Made by a program: the position numbers and the translations under genes. The notes under the pieces were generated by a model. The model was not told the origin of the DNA, did no database searches, and saw nothing but the letters and a program-made list of their open reading frames with translations. Source: Prevotella sp. (GTDB lineage: Bacteria; Bacteroidota; Bacteroidia; Bacteroidales; Bacteroidaceae). From it: a DNA stretch of 64,000 nt. Below, piece by piece: positions 37,418 through 44,732 of this stretch. The stretch spans positions 1-64,000 of the forward strand of contig JAGCZA010000107.1 in NCBI GenBank assembly GCA_017960525.1, in the 5' to 3' direction. Numbering within the stretch: position 1 is the first letter of the stretch; each line of letters opens with the position of its first letter.

Positions 37418-38578
37418 ATGGCAGATTCCTACGTTTGCTCTGGAGCGACAATGAAATGCTCAATGGGAACGAGTCAAGCAAAATTGACAGTTCTTCCATC
37501 GCGTACCGTTTTTTTGACGGGGCAACCAATGGCAAATATAAGCGACCACCTCACAATGGTTAATTTAGCTCCTTTTGGTCGTTGTCGCTCATTAGGTTTT
37601 CCTGCCACTGCTTCTGCAACTGCCGCAGCTCATGGAAAATTGACACCAATGCCTTGTATGCATAATACGCCCTTCCCTTGGATGGGAGGTAAGAATGACT
37701 ATCTTGTAAAAGGGCAACCCGCATTACTCAAATCAAGTACCTGCTCATGTATGTGGGGGGGGACAATAAGTATAACGGACAATGGGCAACATGGAGAAGG
37801 AACGCAATGGGTACAAAAGCAACCCGAAGAGAAATACAATGTAGTTGATTCTACAAAAGATCTGACTATTGATAATTCTGAGGCATTAGTCGATTTGAGA
37901 CCCAAAAGTGAAAGGAAAAGCTTGGGCCAAATCATAAATGAATCAAAAACTACAGTTAATAGGCAATCGAAGGAATCTATTGAAGCTTTTTTAACCACAA
38001 CCGCTAATGGAGGTATTATTTGGAACAATTCCAGATTTTCCAAGTTAGAGGAAGAGAATGCGGCATTCTTAAATTCAAAAGGCGGTAAGGCTTATTATAA
38101 AAAGGCGAAAGATGCATTTGAGAGTGTCAGACCGAATCTCTATTCTATTTCTAAGAATCAACTTTATCAAATTGTTGGTCAAACGATGGGATTAAAAAAC
38201 AACGAAATCTTATACGGGAAGGAGGAAAAAGCACAAACTGGCATTTTAGGTTGGCACCCGCGAAAGAGTAACAAGGCCATATTAAACAAAAATGAGGAAA
38301 CCAACATGTCAATGTGCCAGAAAATTGCAGTATATGCTCATGAAAGTCGTCATGTCTTTCAAGACGTTGTTATTGCAGGCTCGATAAATCTTGATTCAGG
38401 GAATCGGTATGAATATGCAAATAAATTAATTGAGGCAGATAAAAAATATGAGTCAGACCAGAAAGAAAGTTATCAAGATTATTACAATAATTACAAGGAG
38501 GAGGATGCGCGGAAATTTGAGATAATATTTGGAAAAGCTTGTGTTGATTATTTTAATGAAACAAATAATGTTAAATGA
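37418..38578 (+). CDS. PAAR-like (DUF4280) protein with HExxH metallopeptidase tail; candidate T6SS effector
   Basis: A 386-aa protein. Residues 1-125 match DUF4280, the PAAR-like tip domain: VCSGATMKCSMGTSQAKL, LTGQPMANISDH, PMPCMHNTP and SSTCSCMWGGTI with conserved cysteines. The C-terminal 250 aa contain H308-E309-S310-R311-H312 (AHESRHVFQD), the zincin HExxH motif, followed by a helix-rich acidic end with possible third ligands. An evolved PAAR carrying a metallopeptidase toxin is likely. No gene following it is an obvious dedicated immunity protein; the 146-bp gap after it (38579-38724) holds nothing recognisable. Confidence 0.75.
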   Translation: MADSYVCSGATMKCSMGTSQAKLTVLPSRTVFLTGQPMANISDHLTMVNLAPFGRCRSLGFPATASATAAAHGKLTPMPCMHNTPFPWMGGKNDYLVKGQPALLKSSTCSCMWGGTISITDNGQHGEGTQWVQKQPEEKYNVVDSTKDLTIDNSEALVDLRPKSERKSLGQIINESKTTVNRQSKESIEAFLTTTANGGIIWNNSRFSKLEEENAAFLNSKGGKAYYKKAKDAFESVRPNLYSISKNQLYQIVGQTMGLKNNEILYGKEEKAQTGILGWHPRKSNKAILNKNEETNMSMCQKIAVYAHESRHVFQDVVIAGSINLDSGNRYEYANKLIEADKKYESDQKESYQDYYNNYKEEDARKFEIIFGKACVDYFNETNNVK

Positions 38579-38724
38579 TAATTCAACTACAAATATAATA
38601 TTTTAGTTGTGACATGATTAAGCTTTTTACCAATCTTTCGTTTTCCTTTTGGTATAAAACTAATGAACAGGCAATCTATACCTTTAAGTTTAGAGAATGA
38701 CTCGTTAACAATGGTGACTATACT

Positions 38725-40353
38725 ATGAATGAAGTTGGTGCAAGAGAAAAGGACAAGGAAAATAAAAATGAAACTTCTGTGGTACATATAGAAGTTCATG
38801 TTGGTGTTTTTTTCGATGGAACAAATAATAATGCCAATAATAACAAATGGTACGATTGGTTTAGGTTTACGAATTCTGTAGAAAAAGATCATGCTTTAAA
38901 CAATACTATTATTCCCGATAAAAACAAGAAAATATCAAATCCTGCTATTCTTTCTGCTCTCTTTGTTTCAAAAGATAACAATCACACAAAGGAAGATATT
39001 CATGAAAAATATCTTCATGTTTATATTGAGGGATCGGGTGCAAATGGTTTTCAAGCTCAAAATCAACTTTTAGATATTGTTGTGAATGGTAAACCTGTAA
39101 ATGGTTTAGGGTTTGGATTAGGACCTACGGGCGTTGTGGCTAAAGTAAGTAAAGCAATAAAATATATTGGAGAGAGAATTGAAGCAGAGGAATATAATCC
39201 CAATACAATTATTGACTATATACATTTTTATGTGTTTGGATTTAGTCGTGGCAGTGCTTGTTCTCGTCTTTTCTCATTCCTGATTGCGAGAAGTGCTGGT
39301 GATTCCGAAGGGACATTAGATAAAGAAAAGGAATTTGATAAGTATCTGACAAAACGATATTTCAAGAACGGGAAAGTAAGCTTTTTAGAAGCATACAATG
39401 GAAAAATGAGTGTGGACTTTTTAGGTATATATGACACTGTATCTGCTATAGGTTTCCTTAAAGAAGAGGATGATAGTGTTAACAAGTTACGCACGGCTTT
39501 TCTGTATAATCCAGATTTTTGGGGGAACTTCCATCGTGAAAATGCTAAAGCTTATGGTCTATATTCTCCAAAAATGTCAAAGGTGTTAAGTACGTGTCAT
39601 ATTTGTGCTATGGATGAGTTTAGAGCAAATTTTGCTTTAACAGATATAGGGTCTGCCGCGTCTGGTAATAATATTGAGCTATTTATTCCTGGTTGTCATT
39701 CTGACGTTGGGGGAGGATATACCGAAGACTCTAAAGCAGAAAAGAAGACTTTGTTGAAATCTGTAGATAATAGACTTACACGAATGTGCGTAAATAATCC
39801 TACAAAATCAGGAGCAGAATGGAAACCTTTATCAACAGAATTATTGAAGGAATTAGGTTGGACTGATGATGGTGGAATAGAAGTAACGAAGGTAACAGAT
39901 GATGGCATTGATATTGTACATAACCCTACACCTCAGTACCAATATAGTAATATCCCGCTTAAATTTATGTTTGAAAGAGCTATCTTAAAAGCACCTAAAC
40001 TGAAAGAACTATTCTCAGATTATCCTAAAGATATTTATCCAATTCCTGGGCCTAGTTTTGGGATATTAAACGGGATGTGGAACAAGATTAATGGCGTCAT
40101 TAGTTCAAGTGGCAGGTATTGTTATTTGTTTGGTGGAAAGTATTCTTCTCTTTATTACAAATATATAAGGCAGTCTTATTTACATTTTACATCAACCGAC
40201 ACCTTACATGGCTTTGGTGATCCTGGCAATCCTCCTGGTCGAAAGGCGGCAGGGCAATACAGTAACATTTGTAGATTAGTATATCGTGGAGAAGAGAACG
40301 ACACAAATGTTCACTATATGCAAGATTATAATGAGAATATGGTAATGATATGA
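38725..40353 (+). CDS. DUF2235 alpha/beta hydrolase, Tle1-like candidate effector
   Basis: A 542-aa protein. N-terminal VGVFFDGTNNN is typical of DUF2235. The nucleophile elbow GFSRGSACSR gives S174, FLGIYDTVSAIG carries a likely Asp, and PGCHSDVGGGY gives H325. DUF2235 proteins include the Tle1 phospholipase effectors delivered by T6SS, which attack membranes of rival bacteria. There is no signal peptide, fitting T6SS delivery. It overlaps the next gene by 4 bp, the usual effector-immunity coupling. Confidence 0.8.
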   Translation: MNEVGAREKDKENKNETSVVHIEVHVGVFFDGTNNNANNNKWYDWFRFTNSVEKDHALNNTIIPDKNKKISNPAILSALFVSKDNNHTKEDIHEKYLHVYIEGSGANGFQAQNQLLDIVVNGKPVNGLGFGLGPTGVVAKVSKAIKYIGERIEAEEYNPNTIIDYIHFYVFGFSRGSACSRLFSFLIARSAGDSEGTLDKEKEFDKYLTKRYFKNGKVSFLEAYNGKMSVDFLGIYDTVSAIGFLKEEDDSVNKLRTAFLYNPDFWGNFHRENAKAYGLYSPKMSKVLSTCHICAMDEFRANFALTDIGSAASGNNIELFIPGCHSDVGGGYTEDSKAEKKTLLKSVDNRLTRMCVNNPTKSGAEWKPLSTELLKELGWTDDGGIEVTKVTDDGIDIVHNPTPQYQYSNIPLKFMFERAILKAPKLKELFSDYPKDIYPIPGPSFGILNGMWNKINGVISSSGRYCYLFGGKYSSLYYKYIRQSYLHFTSTDTLHGFGDPGNPPGRKAAGQYSNICRLVYRGEENDTNVHYMQDYNENMVMI

Positions 40354-41387
40354 CAATGAAAGAGTATGAATATTGTGTTGTAGGTTGTGCATTTGACATT
40401 GCACCAATACTTACTCATGTTGCCTTGGTTTCATGTTCGGATACAGAGGTTTTGTCCATTCCAGAATGTTTGCCATTCCAAGGAGAATGGGGGAAAAATG
40501 AAACCATTTCATTGTTGGAAGAGTCTACTCATCTATTACCTAAAGGCGTTCATATCATCTATTTATCGACAATTGAACACAAATTCTATATGGTCAATGA
40601 TTCCCTTCCGATAGAAGAGTTAGATAGTTTATGGAATAATGGGGATTATAATAAAGTTGTAGTAGGAATGGCTCCCTATGGAGGCATAGCCGTTTGGCTT
40701 AATGGAACTAAGAATAGTACTTTGGTTAAATGGTTGCATGGAAGTGAAATAAATGTGGACATGAAATCATTCATTCCAGACAACCCTGATGTAAGTCTTG
40801 AACAATTAAGTTTGTTCTATATAAATTCTGTAAAAGAAGCCAAATCATATTTTGAAGAGTTTGGTATTCCTCCACGCAGCCTATTTGAGAAATATATGCA
40901 ACAATTCTGTTACCGGTACCACATACTTTTTAGACATTGGGATGCAGACAAACAGAACTGGCAGGATTATGATGAAGATGGAAGTGATCCCCAATTAAAC
41001 TATATAGAAGAAGCGTTATATGATGGTACGTATGATAAGTTACACGATGACAGATTGACAAACTATCATAATGCAGGGAAGCCGAAGAAATTGGCACTTA
41101 AGTGGAACGTTAAGAAATCAGAATATGAAGCATACATTTGGTTTAAGAATGAGGGCATCCAAGCAATATTTGATCGTTTCTTTGGTGCACACTCTGAAAC
41201 TAAGACTGACTTTATGATTAGGATAGACTCAGAGAAGAACAAGTATGAACTGGCACTTTATCGCTATGGACTGAAAGAGCCACAAGTGATAAGTGAATAT
41301 GCCTATCAGCTTCTTGTATTTAAAAACAAATTTGAGTATTATCGGAGTGAAAACTATAACCAGCCCAAAGGTGCATGGATATGGTAA
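40350..41387 (+). CDS. DUF2931-like protein, candidate immunity to the DUF2235 effector
   Basis: A 345-aa protein whose start overlaps the effector stop (ATGA). The segment KVVVGMAPYGGIAVWLNG and the later KPKKLALKWNVKKSEYEA / IQAIFDRFFG look like DUF2931, a family often found beside T6SS lipases in Bacteroidales. The N-terminus has only a weak hydrophobic stretch, so export to the periplasm is not evident; a lipoprotein signal typical of lipase immunity proteins is missing. Confidence 0.65.
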   Translation: MTMKEYEYCVVGCAFDIAPILTHVALVSCSDTEVLSIPECLPFQGEWGKNETISLLEESTHLLPKGVHIIYLSTIEHKFYMVNDSLPIEELDSLWNNGDYNKVVVGMAPYGGIAVWLNGTKNSTLVKWLHGSEINVDMKSFIPDNPDVSLEQLSLFYINSVKEAKSYFEEFGIPPRSLFEKYMQQFCYRYHILFRHWDADKQNWQDYDEDGSDPQLNYIEEALYDGTYDKLHDDRLTNYHNAGKPKKLALKWNVKKSEYEAYIWFKNEGIQAIFDRFFGAHSETKTDFMIRIDSEKNKYELALYRYGLKEPQVISEYAYQLLVFKNKFEYYRSENYNQPKGAWIW

Positions 41388-41413
41388 ATAATAACAATAA
41401 TAACAATAATAAC
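41387..41413 (+). repeat. Three 9-bp units upstream of the Ubl gene
   Basis: aataataac occurs three times in tandem, starting within the stop codon of the preceding gene. It forms most of the 49-bp gap before the Ubl start and may act as a weak spacer or a copy-number-variable leader. Confidence 0.8.
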
Positions 41414-41436
41414 AACAAAACAAAATCTTAAATATT

Positions 41437-41763
41437 ATGGCAAACGAAGAATTTTACGATGATGAGTTTATCATCAATTTGACAATCGACGGAACTACCT
41501 ACGAAGAAGTCGAGGTAAAAGTGACTGACCCGAACAAGACTATTCGCGATCAGATTAACAGCATTGTCCAAGTCTTTGAACTTCCCAAGATGGATAATGG
41601 AGGTAATCCCATCCAATATCTTCTTGGACAAATACTCGATGACGGCGAGGAACCTGAAATCCTCGACTTTGAAGATGAGGATGGCCGCGAGCAGTGCCTG
41701 ATGGACTATAACATACAGCCTGGCGACAATCTGCATCTTATCTCTGTTCCTATTGCGGGTTAA
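41437..41763 (+). CDS. Ubiquitin-like beta-grasp protein with C-terminal glycine
   Basis: A 108-aa acidic protein, about the size of ubiquitin plus a 15-residue N-terminal and an internal extension. The pattern is a beta-grasp: two N-terminal strands (FIINLTIDG, EEVEVKVTDP), a helix (IRDQINSIVQVFEL), and the end MDYNIQPGDNLHLISVPIAG, which resembles the last turn and strand of YukD/ubiquitin-like proteins. The chain ends exactly in Gly108, ready for E1 adenylation without processing. An E2 gene follows after 23 bp. Inferred role: the modifier of this locus. A noncovalent YukD-like structural role is the main alternative. Confidence 0.8.
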   Translation: MANEEFYDDEFIINLTIDGTTYEEVEVKVTDPNKTIRDQINSIVQVFELPKMDNGGNPIQYLLGQILDDGEEPEILDFEDEDGREQCLMDYNIQPGDNLHLISVPIAG

Positions 41764-41786
41764 ACTGATAAAGACATTGGCTGAGT

Positions 41787-42458
41787 ATGAATGACTTAAT
41801 CAATAATTTCAACCAAAAAGAACTGTCTGGACGTGACGCCCGTCTTTTACAGGAATGGAGGGAGTTGGATAACTTATGTAGTAAGCGTAAGGCTGCAAGT
41901 CCTAATCCTCGCAAGCCATCGCTTTCATACGTTATCCGCAAGAAGAACATTATGGGTCTTCCAACTGAATATGAAATATGGTATCGATGCAAGTCCATTA
42001 TTGGCGTTAAGGATACTGGCATCCCTCGCGAACCGATATTTGGCTATCTCCACAAGATGAGCATTGTCCTACCAAACAACTACCCTTCTGCCGACGGCAA
42101 TCCAATCTTTACATTCAGGACGAATGTCTGGCACCCAAACATCCGACATTCGGGTAGTTTCAAAGGACATGTCTGTCTAACGATTAAAGAAATGGGAGTG
42201 TTGGCGGCATTGAAAGACCTGGTGCTCCGAGTTGAACGCTATTTGAAATATCAGCTCTATCACGCCCAGAACACCTATCCCTATCCTGAAGACCAGAATG
42301 TAGCCGAATGGGTGCGCGAAGAAGGTGAGCCAAACGGATGGACACGTTTCGGACAGGATGGTCCAGATAAGAACCTGCCTCCTGTTCGGCCTAAAGAAGA
42401 TAGGGCAGGGACAGAAGCAAAAGATGATAAAACAATAAAAAAATCGCTGACAATATGA
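41787..42458 (+). CDS. E2 ubiquitin-conjugating enzyme-like protein
   Basis: A 223-aa cytosolic protein with the UBC fold at about residues 15-165. Key features: N-terminal helix ARLLQEWRELDNL, the strand and turn MSIVLPNNYPSADGNP (PxxYP), W115-H116-P117-N118 (HPN motif with the oxyanion Asn), and GHVCL with the catalytic-type Cys130. Spacing HPN to Cys is as in eukaryotic E2s. The last 45 residues are charged and probably disordered. Its stop overlaps the next start (ATGA). Confidence 0.9.
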   Translation: MNDLINNFNQKELSGRDARLLQEWRELDNLCSKRKAASPNPRKPSLSYVIRKKNIMGLPTEYEIWYRCKSIIGVKDTGIPREPIFGYLHKMSIVLPNNYPSADGNPIFTFRTNVWHPNIRHSGSFKGHVCLTIKEMGVLAALKDLVLRVERYLKYQLYHAQNTYPYPEDQNVAEWVREEGEPNGWTRFGQDGPDKNLPPVRPKEDRAGTEAKDDKTIKKSLTI

Positions 42459-43516
42459 AAAAGGTATTATTGTTTGTCATATTTCTCTCCTTGACAGCCT
42501 TCTCGGTTTTAGCAGACGAACAGAAAAGAGTCAAGTTGGACGATAATCATACTAAAGAGCAAGTGCGTCTTGCATTTTGCAATATCTTTGTTACAAGAAC
42601 AGAAGTTGATGATGACGAGAATGTGAAGGTCATTGTCGAGATAGAGAATCTTGACGAGTCAAACGTCATTATACTCTTCGGGCACGCTTATCCGGAAAAG
42701 GAGCTGAAGAAACTCTCGCCTTCTATCAGATTTGACAAAGGATACCCCGGCACTAAAGGACAACGTAATATTGATACATACAGCAAGGCCGGCAATGCCA
42801 TTTTTGTTGAGCCGTCAGAGAAGTCCGTGTTACCCCAGATACAAGTCAAGGGTAATGTTGCCCAGTTGTGTCGTTTCCCTCTGTATATTGCTAAGTACAA
42901 TAACAGAACTAGAAGCAAAATGTTACTTCTCGAAAAACAAGTCATCGAAGTGGAAATAGAGGTTCAAGTCAAACCAGACGAAGACTTCATTAGATTGGAG
43001 CAGATGTGTAATGACTTGATTGAGGATATTTCGAAACAGACATTCTGCACAAATAGCAGACATCTCCCATCCTTAGAAAGACAAGAGGAACCTTATAAGG
43101 TAAGAGTGGGTCAAATAAAAAAAGAAATAGACGAAATCATAGGTCATCATAATTGGTACACCAGAGACAAATCCTATCAGAGGTACGATCATCTCAAACA
43201 AAAACTCGACTCCATACAGTTTGCCGATTATGAGCGAGATTGTGGCATAGCCAATAAACACCGCAGCGCACGCCGGCATAGCTGCAAATATTGCAATCTC
43301 TCCCTACAGCAGATTTTTCACAAGTTGGATGATTATTACAAGAAAATATACAATAGCACAAACCGGAAAGCCACAAAAGAGACTGTCATCCAAGATGTCA
43401 ATATCCTCTATCGTTGCTGCACCGATGCGAATTGTCCAAAGCATTCCTCTTTATGGAATAAGAGCCAGTATAAGTCAAAAATAACAGACCGCTACACAAG
43501 GATCAGCAATTTCTGA
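42455..43516 (+). CDS. Exported Cys/His-rich protein of the T6SS-Ubl locus
   Basis: A 353-aa protein with a signal peptide cleaved near LADEQ (residue 21). The N-terminal domain (to about 175) ends in PLYIAKYNNRTRSKML, which resembles PIFIAHYEGKHRYKVF in the next gene. The C-terminal part has CKYC and CC-x4-C-x2-H groups, so a metal site or disulfides are likely. No TM beyond the signal. Expected periplasmic. It is translationally coupled to the E2 gene. It may replace one of the TssO/P/Q/R envelope components; family not recognised. Confidence 0.65.
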   Translation: MKKVLLFVIFLSLTAFSVLADEQKRVKLDDNHTKEQVRLAFCNIFVTRTEVDDDENVKVIVEIENLDESNVIILFGHAYPEKELKKLSPSIRFDKGYPGTKGQRNIDTYSKAGNAIFVEPSEKSVLPQIQVKGNVAQLCRFPLYIAKYNNRTRSKMLLLEKQVIEVEIEVQVKPDEDFIRLEQMCNDLIEDISKQTFCTNSRHLPSLERQEEPYKVRVGQIKKEIDEIIGHHNWYTRDKSYQRYDHLKQKLDSIQFADYERDCGIANKHRSARRHSCKYCNLSLQQIFHKLDDYYKKIYNSTNRKATKETVIQDVNILYRCCTDANCPKHSSLWNKSQYKSKITDRYTRISNF

Positions 43517-43518
43517 CT

Positions 43519-44184
43519 ATGGGAAATAGAAAATTCCTCTTCTCATTGTTTCTTTTTCTATCCTCTGCTATGTCGGCAAAGGTGGTAACAGACACCTTGG
43601 AATCCACAAGGGGGGACCGTGTAATAATTATATACGATATATCTCAGAACAATGGGCAAGTCATCATAAAATTCATAGACACAAAGAAAAGGCTGGGACG
43701 GATCTTCAAGGACAAGTACAAGAAACTTGACGAAGTGGCCGTTCTCTTTTTTGACAGGATGGGTAATTATGGAGACGAAACAGAGTTTTCTGGTATATCA
43801 CCAGAGCCTTTCATGATTCCCTCAAATGTAAATTATAAAATATCAAAAGACGGTTTCTTTTTGCTGAATGAAAATCAGAAACTGTCATTGGAGCTGAAAT
43901 CGGCAGAATCTGAAGAATTGAAGATGCCGATATTTATAGCTCATTATGAGGGGAAGCATAGGTACAAGGTTTTTAGCCGTTGTGAGGATTTGGTTGTCAA
44001 ACTCTCTAAAAGCAAGCAGGATGTAAAGCCTGATAATCAGGGTACACAATTAACGACGCAAACAATAATTTCGCAGGAAGAAACAGACGGCACAGAAGCA
44101 GACGTCGTTGTTGCTAATTCTTTAATTAACAGGATTACTGGACTTATAGAAGAGCAAGAGGATTATCCTTTTCCGACGAATTAA
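43519..44184 (+). CDS. Exported protein, 5' part of a likely frameshifted gene
   Basis: A 221-aa reading frame with a signal peptide (cleavage near AMSAK, residue 20). Its N-terminal domain is a paralogue by eye of the preceding gene. The frame ends in EDYPFPTN and a stop. One base earlier in phase, the sequence continues as SDELKQAISSL into the next reading frame, which has no ATG of its own. An intact protein of about 400 aa with signal peptide, periplasmic domain, coiled coil, one TM and a cytosolic tail can be built with one extra T in the run at 44169-44172. That matches the layout of the following JAMM protein up to its TM. Confidence 0.6.
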   Translation: MGNRKFLFSLFLFLSSAMSAKVVTDTLESTRGDRVIIIYDISQNNGQVIIKFIDTKKRLGRIFKDKYKKLDEVAVLFFDRMGNYGDETEFSGISPEPFMIPSNVNYKISKDGFFLLNENQKLSLELKSAESEELKMPIFIAHYEGKHRYKVFSRCEDLVVKLSKSKQDVKPDNQGTQLTTQTIISQEETDGTEADVVVANSLINRITGLIEEQEDYPFPTN

Positions 44185-44201
44185 AACAGGCCATTTCCAG
44201 T

Positions 44202-44723
44202 TTGCGAGAAATAAGCTATCGTACCATTGACAGCAATCTTTCATCAAGAATCGGTGAGGTTCTCGCAGTCTGTAATTTAAAAGAAAGAGAACTGAAAGCG
44301 AGTGCCGCTGCTGCGGCTGACGCTGCTGCTAAAGAAGCAGAACTCCTGGCAAAAAGGGCTGAAGAACAAGCACTGGCGAGGCAGGATTCTATTGCGGCTG
44401 CAACCCAACAAAAAGCAGAAGAGGACAGAAAACAAAATCTGTGGCTGATAATAGGTGGAGTTGTCCTTGCTTTTTTGGGGTTTGTAGGCAACCAAGTGTT
44501 CCAGCATTTCCGTAATGTAAAGAATCAGAAAAATATTATGGATATGCAGCAAAATGTTGTTAAACGAGCGGAGGACGAGGCAAAGCGTCGAGCAAGGAAT
44601 GTGGCACAGAGCCAAATCAACCGTGTTCAAGGTGAAGCAAGACGTAAAACCCGGAGCGCAATTAATGACGGGATAGTTAAAATAGGCAAGAAGGGAAAAG
44701 GAAACAGAGACATTACAATATAA
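44202..44723 (+). CDS. Coiled-coil/TM protein, 3' part of a likely frameshifted gene
   Basis: The frame is open from 44130; the only usable start is TTG 44202, and no ATG precedes the TM segment. It has an Ala-rich coiled coil (residues 25-75), one TM (LWLIIGGVVLAFLGFVG, about 80-100) and a basic cytosolic tail rich in Arg/Lys (KTRSAINDGIVKIGKKGKG). Taken with the preceding frame it completes a single-pass membrane protein. Whether the break is real, programmed (-1) or a base-call error cannot be told here. Confidence 0.55.
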   Translation: MREISYRTIDSNLSSRIGEVLAVCNLKERELKASAAAAADAAAKEAELLAKRAEEQALARQDSIAAATQQKAEEDRKQNLWLIIGGVVLAFLGFVGNQVFQHFRNVKNQKNIMDMQQNVVKRAEDEAKRRARNVAQSQINRVQGEARRKTRSAINDGIVKIGKKGKGNRDITI

Positions 44724-44732
44724 ATTACGATT

